Below, piece by piece: positions 1 through 7,298 of a DNA stretch of 10,748 nt. A program made the position numbers and the translations under genes. This DNA comes from Chitinophaga pinensis. GTDB lineage: Bacteria; Bacteroidota; Bacteroidia; Chitinophagales; Chitinophagaceae. The stretch covers positions 1 through 10,748 of the forward strand of contig CAMBGO010000061.1 in assembly GCA_945866165.1 (NCBI GenBank). The letters are read 5' to 3'. How positions within the stretch are numbered: position 1 is the stretch's first letter; each line of letters starts with the position of its first letter. Below the pieces are notes generated by a model. That model was not told the DNA's origin. It did not search any database and worked only from the letters and a program-made list of their open reading frames with translations.

Positions 1-1203
1 ATTTCATATATCGATACTACTGATCATTGGCTTGAAAAGCATATTCACGCTGCTTCTGAAGTCACTAAATTAGCATTGAATAAAATTGCTTCTCCGCTAT
101 TTTTAAATTCTTCCGAAGAACTTGCTATATATTTTAAAGGCAAGAAGAAAATGTTTCAAACAGATTTTTATAAGCATCAGCGTATTAACAGAAAAATATT
201 GGTTGATAAAGACCAAAAACCAATTGGCGGAAAATGGACCTTTGATGATGAGAATAGATTAAAATATCCTAAGGATATTATTCCTCCAAAGATTCAAACA
301 ATAAAAGAAAATCAATTTTATAAAGAGGCCAAATCGTATACTGATATTTATTTTTCTGGAAATTATGGTATATTAAATCAGGGTCTTATATATCCAACTA
401 CGCATGCTGAAAGTAAAGAGTGGTTGAGCATTTTTTTAAATAACCGATTCGCTCAATTTGGTGATTATGAAGATGCCATTGTTTCAAAGGAATTAATTTT
501 ACATCACAGTGTATTGACTCCAATGTTGAATGTGGGCCTGTTAACTCCTCAGTTTATTTTGGAAGAAACACTAAAACATGCGAGCAAGCATAGTATTCCG
601 TTAAATTCCTTAGAAGGGTTCATTCGACAAATAATTGGATGGAGGGAATTTATAAGAGCTGTATATGAATTAAAAGGAACCGAAGAAAGGACGAAAAATT
701 ACTGGGGCTTCAAACGCAAGATACCGACATCATTTTGGAATGGTACTACAGGAATCGAGCCAATTGATATCACCATAAAAAAAGTGTTAGAGACTGGCTA
801 CTGTCATCATATTGAGCGATTAATGGTGTTGGGTAATTTTATGTTATTGTGTGAATTCGATCCTGATGAAGTATATCGTTGGTTCATGGAATTATTTATA
901 GATGCGTATGATTGGGTGATGGTTCCCAATGTGTATGGTATGAGTCAGTTTGCTGATGGTGGATTAATGTCAACCAAGCCGTATATTAGTGGTAGCAATT
1001 ACTTGATGAAAATGAGTGATTATAAAAAGGGTCCATGGCAGCCAGTGTGGGATGGATTGTTCTGGCGGTTTATGCATGTTCATCGTGATTTCTTTTTACA
1101 AAATCCAAGACTTGGAATGTTGGTCAGGACGTTTGATAAAATTGATCCAATTAAACAGAAGATGCATTTAGATAATGCTGAGGATTTTTTGAAGTCATTA
1201 TAG
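1..1203 (+). CDS. Cryptochrome/photolyase-family protein (FeS-BCP/PhrB-like, COG3046), 5'-partial
   Basis: The frame is open from base 1 and stops with TAG at 1201-1203, giving about 400 codons; the start and roughly the first 100 residues lie outside the window. The first start-like codon inside (TTG at 76) is internal, because the homologous reading continues upstream of it. Family landmarks are FYKHQR and the following IGGKWTFDDENR, WREFIRAVY, the HHIER motif (805-819), LMVLGNF, DWVMVPN, YGMSQFADGG, KPYISGSNY and NPRLGMLVRTFDK. This matches the FAD-binding C-terminal domain of the prokaryotic (6-4) photolyase/cryptochrome clade, whose members use light and FAD to repair UV photoproducts or to sense light. 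Unusually, the segment that carries Fe-S cluster cysteines in that clade reads MSDYKKGPWQPVWDG here (1012-1056), with no cysteines. The family is clear; repair versus photoreceptor function is undecided. Confidence 0.9.
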   Translation: MSYIDTTDHWLEKHIHAASEVTKLALNKIASPLFLNSSEELAIYFKGKKKMFQTDFYKHQRINRKILVDKDQKPIGGKWTFDDENRLKYPKDIIPPKIQTIKENQFYKEAKSYTDIYFSGNYGILNQGLIYPTTHAESKEWLSIFLNNRFAQFGDYEDAIVSKELILHHSVLTPMLNVGLLTPQFILEETLKHASKHSIPLNSLEGFIRQIIGWREFIRAVYELKGTEERTKNYWGFKRKIPTSFWNGTTGIEPIDITIKKVLETGYCHHIERLMVLGNFMLLCEFDPDEVYRWFMELFIDAYDWVMVPNVYGMSQFADGGLMSTKPYISGSNYLMKMSDYKKGPWQPVWDGLFWRFMHVHRDFFLQNPRLGMLVRTFDKIDPIKQKMHLDNAEDFLKSL

Positions 1204-1328
1204 TTGAAATTTTACTTTTACACTTTTACTTCAAGAAAGAATTAGGATTTATTTTATTACATCTAAAATATTTTCACTTATATAAAATTTTATCAAATTA
1301 AAATTTATACTTTTATCTATAAATAAAT
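1204..1328 (+). promoter_or_regulatory. AT-rich intergenic spacer with weak promoter candidate for the lipoprotein gene
   Basis: The 125-base spacer between the photolyase stop and the lipoprotein start is almost purely A/T. It contains a perfect 12-base palindrome ATAAAATTTTAT (1282-1293), a direct repeat ACTTTTAC (1214-1221 and 1222-1229), and TACTTTTA (1308-1315), which fits the Bacteroidota -7 consensus TAnnTTTG except for the last base. No convincing -33 TTTG was found at the expected distance. The palindrome could act as a weak terminator for the photolyase gene, but it lacks a GC stem. This is a tentative regulatory call only. Confidence 0.2.
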
Positions 1329-1622
1329 ATGATGAAATACATCTCTAGAATTATACTATCAACTTATTTTATACTATCTCTTTCATCATGTGCAACAATT
1401 TTGGGTGGTCAGGTTTCAACTTGTCAAAAAACCAAACCAGCTCCAGGAAATCCAAGCCGAGAAGTGAGGGTTGTTGCAATGGTTGCAGATATTCTCTTGT
1501 TTTGGCCAGGATTGATCGTGGATTTTGCAACAGGGGCAATTTATAAACCTTGTAAACCAAGTACAAAAATTAGTAATGAAATTAACGCTTCTAATACTAG
1601 TCTTAGCACCCCGACTAATTAA
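1329..1622 (+). CDS. Small outer-membrane-type lipoprotein, function unknown
   Basis: A 97-residue protein that starts MMKYISRIIL (ATG at 1329 or 1332). A hydrophobic stretch ends in the lipobox LSSC with Cys21 as the predicted lipidated residue, so it should be a signal-peptidase II substrate anchored on the periplasmic side. The mature part has a second cysteine (C32, TCQKTKP), a basic REVR segment, a short hydrophobic run around residues 52-66, and a VDFATGAIYKPC ending with C75. The TGAIYKP signature recurs in small Bacteroidota lipoproteins annotated as hypothetical. C32 and C75 could form a disulfide. The last ~20 residues are Ser/Thr/Asn-rich and probably disordered. It is convergent with the downstream gene, whose stop lies 27 bases away. 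No biochemical role can be assigned. Confidence 0.75.
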   Translation: MMKYISRIILSTYFILSLSSCATILGGQVSTCQKTKPAPGNPSREVRVVAMVADILLFWPGLIVDFATGAIYKPCKPSTKISNEINASNTSLSTPTN

Positions 1623-1649
1623 AATGAAATTCCGATTTTAAAAACTCAT

Positions 1650-2354
1650 CTACTTCAATGCAAATTTTACTGCAACCGATAAGCTGATATGTATTTTTTC
1701 AAAATCAATTTGTGGTAACTCTGCGGTGGGTGCATCTGCTGTCATCATCATCATCTGTCTTTTAGGCTGCGCTACTTGAACCGTACCATCTGTATCATTG
1801 CTGTAATCGCTGATAAGAAGTGCAGGCCCAACTTGTTGGCCGATAACAGTTGTTAATGCAATGGCTTTTTCCTTGGCATTTAATATTGCTTTTGTTCTGC
1901 ATGCATTTCTGATTTTAGAAATTTCACTGTGTGAAACTTTTTCAATTTCAGCATTTCCAAATTTTAACTCCTCGAGCTTAATGAATACCCGGGTTGCCAT
2001 TACAGCGTCACCTACTTTTAAATTATATTCTTTCTTTTTCAATACATCAGTTTGTTTAAGGGCATAATACCGAAAACCACTTTGTATGTTTGAAGTTGTA
2101 AGATCTTTGTCTGTTTTTATTCCAAGCGATTTAAGACCGGCGACTAACTTTTTTTCCATATCCTCTAACGATACCCTGTCTTTTGTGTCTGATTCAGATA
2201 GGGTGATTCGAATATAAATTTCATTTGGAGTGATGGTTGTGTCACCGTATCCATTTACTTCAATGTATGGGACGTCTAAAAAACTTTTGTTTTGTGCACT
2301 TGCATTTGATGCAAGAAAAAATAATATAAAAGAGAAGAATAGCTTGGTTTTCAT
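1650..2354 (-). CDS. SIMPL-domain (DUF541) periplasmic protein
   Basis: A 234-residue protein starting at ATG 2354-2352. An in-frame ATG at 2387 exists but would put 11 residues ahead of an otherwise ideal signal peptide (MKTKLFFSFILFFLASNASAQ), so the later start is preferred. After cleavage comes the DUF541/SIMPL pattern: an N-terminal strand with IEVNGYGDTTITPNEIYI, a central helical stretch with the LKSLGI and FIKLEEL segments, the ARG/AKEKA-type helix seen here as RTKAILNAKEKAIAL, then IGQQVGPALLISD, and a closing strand ISLSVAVKFALK. The family (Pfam SIMPL, related to YggE/BP26) is periplasmic or surface-associated; some members are linked to oxidative stress, but the mechanism is unknown. 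A loop with four consecutive Met (codons ATG x4, near 1741-1755) precedes the last strand. It lies 101 bases after the peptidase gene, so it is probably transcribed partly independently. Confidence 0.87.
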   Translation of the reverse strand: MKTKLFFSFILFFLASNASAQNKSFLDVPYIEVNGYGDTTITPNEIYIRITLSESDTKDRVSLEDMEKKLVAGLKSLGIKTDKDLTTSNIQSGFRYYALKQTDVLKKKEYNLKVGDAVMATRVFIKLEELKFGNAEIEKVSHSEISKIRNACRTKAILNAKEKAIALTTVIGQQVGPALLISDYSNDTDGTVQVAQPKRQMMMMTADAPTAELPQIDFEKIHISLSVAVKFALK

Positions 2355-2373
2355 ATTACGTAATTTAATAGCC

Positions 2374-2402
2374 CTAAGATAATGCATGAGTTCTTAACAA
2401 GG
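2374..2402 (-). promoter_or_regulatory. Candidate Bacteroidota-type promoter for the SIMPL gene
   Basis: Read on the minus strand, TATCTTAG (2381-2374) matches the -7 consensus TAnnTTTG at all but one position. A TTG (2400-2398) lies 16 bases upstream, slightly shorter than the usual spacing. It sits about 20-45 bases before the preferred ATG at 2354 and overlaps the alternative ATG at 2387, which supports the later start. AT-rich DNA yields such matches by chance, hence the low confidence. Confidence 0.25.
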
Positions 2403-2455
2403 ACTTAATTATTTAAGCACCTTTACAATTTAATATTATTTTAAAATAAGCGAAT

Positions 2456-3739
2456 CTATCTTAAAGTGGAAGTATCAACCCTTGTAGGTGTATCTTTCCC
2501 ATCAACGATGCCTTTTGCACTCATTGCAATTGCACGAATGATGGCTGTCATGTTATTCATATCTAATGTGCCAATTTCATCACTCGCCTTATGGTAGTTT
2601 GGCTCACTGTCCATTTTGGAGGTAGATATTGTATGCGCAGGAACACCAAGCCTCGCAAGGGTTGCGTTGTCTGACCTGTAAAAAAGATTTTGATCAGGAT
2701 AGGGGTCAGGATAAAAGTTAAATCCTGTTCCACTAAGATTTTTTTGCAAGATGGCACCCATATCTGTTTTTTCATATCCTGTAATATATGCACTGTTTTT
2801 ACCCCACTTACTTTCTGTTCCGATCATCTCAATATTGAACATGGCCACCACCTGATTAGGATTGAATTGTTGTGAAAAATATTGTGCACCAAACCCACCT
2901 ACTTCTTCAGCAGTGAATGTGGCAAATATTAATGTGCGTTCATTGTCGTTCAACTCCTTATAATATTTTGATAGCATGATAACAGCTGTTGTACCAGCTG
3001 CATCGTCATTTGCACCATTGTATATCGAATCATTGTTTTCCATGTTTTTAGAATTGATTCCTATATGGTCGTAGTGCCCTGAAAAGATTACATATTCATT
3101 TGGCTTGGATTTTCCAGGGATCACTCCTACAACATTGGCTAATGGCTGTTTTGATATTTCCTGGCTTATATTAAATTCAAACGTTGATGGAACTTCACTC
3201 GTCATTACCAATATTATATCTGCATGATTTGAAAAAATAGGACTATTCATCTGTGATAACCTTGCAAATAATTTAGCATTAGAAGTATCAGCAAATACAA
3301 TGGTATTTTTTTCTGCGGAAATAATTTTCCTGATCGACTGCATCAGGTTTTTATCCTTATCAAAATACAATATTTCAAATCCTGATTTTTCAGTGATATT
3401 CAATTCAGACTTTGGTGATATTACAACAATATTTTTACCATCTACTTTTGCATTGTTTATTTTTCCTGTTTTTGAAATTTCTTTTCTTCCAACCATTGAA
3501 AATTCCTGCAGAAATGAATTTGAACCATTCCATTTTTGGAGACCATTCTTTTCAAATTCATTTGCGATAAAAGTTGCTGCTTTTTCTATTTCAGGGCTGA
3601 ATGTTTTTCTACCTTTCATTTCATCAGCCGAAAGTACTCTCTCGATGCGTTCTGTTTCTTTTTCATTAATTAATTTCAGTGCTTTTTGTCCGAATGAGGT
3701 AGTTGCTATACAAAGCAACAATGGGAGAAATAATTTCAT
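2456..3739 (-). CDS. Secreted M28-family zinc metallopeptidase
   Basis: A 427-residue protein with signal peptide MKLFLPLLLCIATTSFGQ (cleavage about residue 18), so it should act in the periplasm or outside the cell. It shows the co-catalytic di-zinc M28 core: SGHYDHIG (ligand H222), NGANDDAAG (bridging D245), TAEEVGG (catalytic E278 and ligand E279), NIEMIG (E304) and NYHKASDE (ligand H383). Most M28 aminopeptidases have Asp at the NIEMIG position; here it is Glu, which also occurs in some M28 relatives. An N-terminal segment with GRKTFSPEIEKAATFIANEF is typical of Bacteroidota M28 proteins and precedes a ~100-residue less conserved insert before the catalytic core. Family activity is removal of N-terminal amino acids or dipeptides. 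It starts 25 bases after the ATP-grasp-SET gene, so it is probably co-transcribed and may cleave a related peptide or amide, which is inference. Confidence 0.9.
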   Translation of the reverse strand: MKLFLPLLLCIATTSFGQKALKLINEKETERIERVLSADEMKGRKTFSPEIEKAATFIANEFEKNGLQKWNGSNSFLQEFSMVGRKEISKTGKINNAKVDGKNIVVISPKSELNITEKSGFEILYFDKDKNLMQSIRKIISAEKNTIVFADTSNAKLFARLSQMNSPIFSNHADIILVMTSEVPSTFEFNISQEISKQPLANVVGVIPGKSKPNEYVIFSGHYDHIGINSKNMENNDSIYNGANDDAAGTTAVIMLSKYYKELNDNERTLIFATFTAEEVGGFGAQYFSQQFNPNQVVAMFNIEMIGTESKWGKNSAYITGYEKTDMGAILQKNLSGTGFNFYPDPYPDQNLFYRSDNATLARLGVPAHTISTSKMDSEPNYHKASDEIGTLDMNNMTAIIRAIAMSAKGIVDGKDTPTRVDTSTLR

Positions 3740-3764
3740 TATAAAAATTTAATTGTTTTTAGTT

Positions 3765-5150
3765 CTAATTTGCTTTGATCAAGCCCCTACATTTAGGCGA
3801 CCCACACCTGCATTCAAAAGGTTCCATTTCCCTGTCAAGAAATGTTGCGTAATCAAATGTAAGCTCTTCTCCAATATTGATTGTCCTTATTGCAATTGTG
3901 TTCAATCCGTCAAAACGTGTATTAGGGTCACAGCTGTGGTTTTGTGGTGCCCAGTCACCTGGTTCCTCATCCCATATTGCAAAAACGGTATCACTTATTG
4001 GATATGCATATCTTTTGAAATTCATTTTTTCTTCATCGTTCCAATTTTCCTCCACATGTTTTTTCGTAACAATGCGATGTGCTCTTTCTTCACCGCGGTA
4101 AATGATTTCACCTTCATTAATTAATCTAGTGGCATAAATGCCATAACCGGCAATGGAGTTTCCTTTCATTGCATAAGGCTTTTGTTTTCTCTTATGCCTT
4201 TCTATTCCCTCTGAAATGATGTGTTTTAAAAACCCGGCCTTCCCGATACCATCATAATTTAAAATGAAATCTGCAGATCCTTCCAGTCCTTCAGTGTAAA
4301 ATACAGAGCAAGTAAAATTTATTTCAAGAAAGAAAATATCTCCTTTTTCGTTCATTCTAAAATCAAGTCGCGCATAACCCTTTCCATTGAAACAATTAAA
4401 AATTCTTTCAGCTGCTTTTCTCAATTCATTTTCTATCTTACTATCATTGCAAGCAATGTTTGCTCCAGGGTGTAATTCTGATGTCTTGAGTGAGTATGTT
4501 TTGAAATGAAACCCTTCAGGGAAAATATATTCTACTGGTTTGAAGCTTATACAACCTTTGCCTTCTGGTTTTGCAGCAACCAGCACGGTGAATTCTCTTC
4601 CATCAATATATTCTTCAACGAGCAATTCAGGATATTCTTTCAGCAGTGTGCTAACTTTTGTTATGAGTTCTTCCTTGTTGTGTATCAACGAGGCTTGGTC
4701 GATACCAAGACTATCACCTGCTTTTGCTGGTTTTACAAACAATGGGTACGGAGCTACTATTGACTCAATATCCACTAATGATTTCACCAACTGGTATGTT
4801 GGAGTTTTTACTCCCTCGCAATATGCCACGTACTTCATCAGCTCTTTTGGCGGATCATAAAGATTTGCTGTGGGTCCAGTATAAGGCAGGTTCAACAGAT
4901 CAAGTGTTTGAATAACATCAATCGAAGGCACTTCCCATTCGAGATAGCCTTCACAAAGATTTACAAATATGTCGTATCCTTTCTCCTTTAATGATAAGAG
5001 TTGTTTGTAAGTAGTGAGTTTATTAATCAATACATGATCTACCTGTGCATCGGGGAGTAGGGAAGATAGGTTTCGGGCTGGGTCATAATATTGATAATCA
5101 ACATTCGAAGTAGAATAGTCGGGCTGAAGCACACAAACCTTTAGTCCCAT
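3765..5150 (-). CDS. ATP-grasp ligase (D-Ala-D-Ala ligase-like) fused to a SET methyltransferase domain
   Basis: A 461-residue two-domain cytosolic protein. Residues ~1-315 are an ATP-grasp amide ligase: NLCEG (64-68), YTGPT, the ATP-contacting K140 in LFVKPAKAGDSLGI, VEEYIDGRE (178-186), and the metal-binding ARLDF (D263) plus LEINFTC (E276, N278). Instead of the Asn-x-Pro-Gly loop of true Ddl it has N-F-T-C (C281), followed by FYTEG and GSADFIL. Residues ~328-461 form a SET domain: GYGIYA (335-340) and NEGEII for S-adenosylmethionine binding, NHSCDPN (404-410), GEELTFDY with the probable catalytic Y434, and a post-SET cluster C447-x-C449-x4-C454 which, with C407, would bind zinc. The natural reading is ATP-dependent acyl/amide ligation combined with lysine-type N-methylation of the same or a linked target. 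The ATG lies inside the end of the upstream ligase gene (10-base overlap), indicating translational coupling. Domains are clear; substrates are unknown. Confidence 0.9.
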   Translation of the reverse strand: MGLKVCVLQPDYSTSNVDYQYYDPARNLSSLLPDAQVDHVLINKLTTYKQLLSLKEKGYDIFVNLCEGYLEWEVPSIDVIQTLDLLNLPYTGPTANLYDPPKELMKYVAYCEGVKTPTYQLVKSLVDIESIVAPYPLFVKPAKAGDSLGIDQASLIHNKEELITKVSTLLKEYPELLVEEYIDGREFTVLVAAKPEGKGCISFKPVEYIFPEGFHFKTYSLKTSELHPGANIACNDSKIENELRKAAERIFNCFNGKGYARLDFRMNEKGDIFFLEINFTCSVFYTEGLEGSADFILNYDGIGKAGFLKHIISEGIERHKRKQKPYAMKGNSIAGYGIYATRLINEGEIIYRGEERAHRIVTKKHVEENWNDEEKMNFKRYAYPISDTVFAIWDEEPGDWAPQNHSCDPNTRFDGLNTIAIRTINIGEELTFDYATFLDREMEPFECRCGSPKCRGLIKAN

Positions 5151-6292
5151 TTGTTAGCTTTTCGGATGAATGCATCTTGCAGGATTTCTGCAATGAGTTC
5201 AGTAAAGCTGGTGTTGTTTGCTTTCAGTATAGCTCCAATAGAAGTATAATCTTCGTCTTCACTGAGTCCGCATTGTGCATTCACTTCAAGAATATAAAGT
5301 CTCTTTGATTTTTCATCCATTCTAATATCTATCCTTGTATATCCTGTTCCACCAACTGCTTTATATGCTGCGAGGCTTAATTCTTGAATTGCAATGGAAA
5401 GTTTTTTGTCTACTTTCTTATATTCATAAAAATTATCATTACCAGGCATGGGCGTTTCTTCTTCATATATTTCCCACAGTCGATCGAACGAAAGAAATTT
5501 TTCATTATCCGGCAAGGATTCATGAAATACACGTTCAACTGGTTTATATACTTTGCATATCTCAGGGAATTTTGATGAGCCTGAAATCATGGTAGTAAAT
5601 TCCCTTCCTGCAATATATTGTTCTGCAACAATGCCATCTATTGAAAGATTCCATCCGCGGTAACCTTCAAACATCTTGTCAAGTTGATCATTGAGTGCCT
5701 TGGTATTCTCAACAACATTTTTAATTCCAACACCCATGCTTCCGCCCGATACAGATGGTTTTAAGATGATAGGGGAACCTAGTTCTTTAAATAGGTTCTC
5801 AGTATTAAATTTTTTTGAACTGATGCTTTCCCACTTCGCAGTTGCTACACCCGCCTTGTCAAAGGCTTTTTTCATTGGAATCTTAGAAGTCGTTATGTCG
5901 TAAAAATATTCATCAGATCCAGTATAGGTTAGATTTTTTTCATGTAATTTTTTTACAACCGAAATGCCTGGTGTTCCATTAATTTCATCACCATCGCATA
6001 AATTCAATATAACGGGTAGCTTTTTAGTTAATGTTGCATCGGTAGAAATTTTTTCAATCACTTCGTCATAATCATTCATGGTGACTGGTTGCCAGTTCCA
6101 TTCAATCTTCAATTCATTGAATGTTTTAGTGTATTCAGCAATACTTTGGGAGAAGTCGTAGTAGTAATTGATGTTATCATCATTGGTTACTAAATACGGG
6201 GCCAACACATGAACTATAATATCATCAACAGGCAGAAAGTCAAGCTTAATATTATTGGATATATGGACTTTCTCATGAGCAGTTGACATCAT
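5141..6292 (-). CDS. ATP-grasp ligase (D-Ala-D-Ala ligase-like), partner of the SET fusion
   Basis: A 383-residue cytosolic ATP-grasp protein starting at either of two adjacent ATGs (6292, 6289). Visible motifs: an N-terminal NINYYYD (40-46), NLCDG (97-101), YTGSDEYF, K178 in PIILKPSVSGGSMGVGI, VAEQYIAGREF (222-232), KPVERVF, and the metal site GYTRIDIRMDE (D322) with ILEVNAQC (E336, N338, C341). The family joins a carboxylate, activated as acyl phosphate, to an amine. It is longer than ordinary Ddl (~300-360 residues), lacks the Ddl NTxPG loop, and sits away from any cell-wall gene, so a housekeeping D-Ala-D-Ala ligase role is unlikely. Its motif set parallels the ATP-grasp half of the downstream fusion, suggesting paralogy. 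The stop TAA overlaps the next ATG. The substrate is unknown. Confidence 0.88.
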   Translation of the reverse strand: MMSTAHEKVHISNNIKLDFLPVDDIIVHVLAPYLVTNDDNINYYYDFSQSIAEYTKTFNELKIEWNWQPVTMNDYDEVIEKISTDATLTKKLPVILNLCDGDEINGTPGISVVKKLHEKNLTYTGSDEYFYDITTSKIPMKKAFDKAGVATAKWESISSKKFNTENLFKELGSPIILKPSVSGGSMGVGIKNVVENTKALNDQLDKMFEGYRGWNLSIDGIVAEQYIAGREFTTMISGSSKFPEICKVYKPVERVFHESLPDNEKFLSFDRLWEIYEEETPMPGNDNFYEYKKVDKKLSIAIQELSLAAYKAVGGTGYTRIDIRMDEKSKRLYILEVNAQCGLSEDEDYTSIGAILKANNTSFTELIAEILQDAFIRKANKWD

Positions 6293-6338
6293 TAAAATTA
6301 AACAGATTGAATGGAAATAGAAAAATATTTATTCCACT

Positions 6339-7271
6339 TTATTCAACATCTATATATGCTCTTAATTTTGGTATAAACCTCCCAACTTTTTTTTGATATT
6401 CTTTATAGGTTGGATACTTGGATGCAGATATATCTTCAGAAAAATCTGCACTTCCTTTGAATAGAATAATCAATAGAATGGGACCTGCAATGGTCCAATT
6501 GAGCCATTCACCACTAGCAGCAACACCCATCAGGTAAAATACAACCCATATTGCCTGTTCTGCTGCATAATTAGGGTGACGCAGTTTAGACCAAAGTCCT
6601 TTTGAAACAAAGCCATCCGCATATTCACCGAGTTCTAAACCATTCTTTATGCGTCTGTATTTTTCAGTTTGGTAATCGTATTGTTGTTGATCTGCAATGA
6701 ATTCAATTATTACCAGTACAATAAATAGACTAGCAAGTGACCAATCTATCCATCCCAATGTGTTGACATGTGTGGCCAGGGAGCTCAGGATTGGAAGGGT
6801 AAAGAGAAAAATAAGCGTGTTTTGATAGAAGCAAATGAAAAACAGGTTGAAAAGCAGCCATATGATGGGGTTTTTAAAGCCTGGTTTTTTTCTGAGTATT
6901 TCCCAACGGTAGTCTTCTTCGCCTTCCCAGAATTTCCATGTATAGGCACCACGACGCGCAAAGTTGTAAGTTAGTCGTGCACCCCAAATGGTAACCAATA
7001 TAGCCATTAGTATCATTCGATTGTTCCATGCTCCTTCATAGGCCATATACCATGCATATACTATTGGGACAATGCTCCATAGTTTATCTACTTGCGAGTT
7101 ATTCCCTGTTAGTTGTCCTACGATAAATGTATAAGCGATCACAGCTGCTAAGATCCATGCTGTACTTTTTAAGATTGAAAGTTGTAATTCGTTAGGAGGT
7201 GTGCCGAGAAAGTATGCTGCAACTGGTAGAAGCAGCACAGTAGCCATCAGGAATTGAATTGTTTTCTTCAT
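6339..7271 (-). CDS. DUF1295-family integral membrane protein (steroid 5-alpha-reductase-like fold)
   Basis: A 310-residue polytopic inner-membrane protein with about seven hydrophobic segments (near residues 5-22, 36-53, 65-78, 84-100, 136-163, 178-194 and 240-270). Family marks are VDKLWSIVP (61-69), IWGARLTYNFARRG (95-108), EEDYRWE (118-124), GLWSKLRHPNYAAE (225-238) and the C-terminal KYPTYKEYQKKVGRFIP. The RHPNYxxE block is the cofactor-binding region shared with sterol reductases and isoprenylcysteine carboxyl methyltransferases. DUF1295 members may reduce lipid or sterol-like double bonds, or methylate; the exact reaction is unknown for most bacterial ones. It lies between the dioxygenase (27-base gap) and the ligases (46-base gap), which suggests co-expression. 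Nothing in the sequence identifies its substrate. Confidence 0.87.
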   Translation of the reverse strand: MKKTIQFLMATVLLLPVAAYFLGTPPNELQLSILKSTAWILAAVIAYTFIVGQLTGNNSQVDKLWSIVPIVYAWYMAYEGAWNNRMILMAILVTIWGARLTYNFARRGAYTWKFWEGEEDYRWEILRKKPGFKNPIIWLLFNLFFICFYQNTLIFLFTLPILSSLATHVNTLGWIDWSLASLFIVLVIIEFIADQQQYDYQTEKYRRIKNGLELGEYADGFVSKGLWSKLRHPNYAAEQAIWVVFYLMGVAASGEWLNWTIAGPILLIILFKGSADFSEDISASKYPTYKEYQKKVGRFIPKLRAYIDVE

Positions 7272-7298
7272 AAGAATTTAAATGTTACCTCTTATTAT

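Noticed and set aside
1741..1755. CAT trinucleotide run as a possible phase-variable repeat.
   Set aside because: It encodes four Met within the SIMPL protein; a trinucleotide change would not shift the frame and the run is very short.
2355..2387. Upstream ATG at 2387 as start of the SIMPL gene.
   Set aside because: It adds charged residues (MHYLRAIKLRN) before a textbook signal peptide starting at 2354 and overlaps a promoter-like sequence.
3753..4860. Several plus-strand open frames antisense to the ATP-grasp-SET gene (e.g. 3753-4124, 4540-4860).
   Set aside because: They show no recognisable family and are opposite strongly conserved ATP-grasp and SET motifs; they look like shadows of the real reading frame.
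5141..6292. Housekeeping D-alanine-D-alanine ligase (ddl).
   Set aside because: There is no cell-wall gene context, the N-x-P-G loop is missing, and the N-terminus and length differ; only the ATP-grasp fold is shared.
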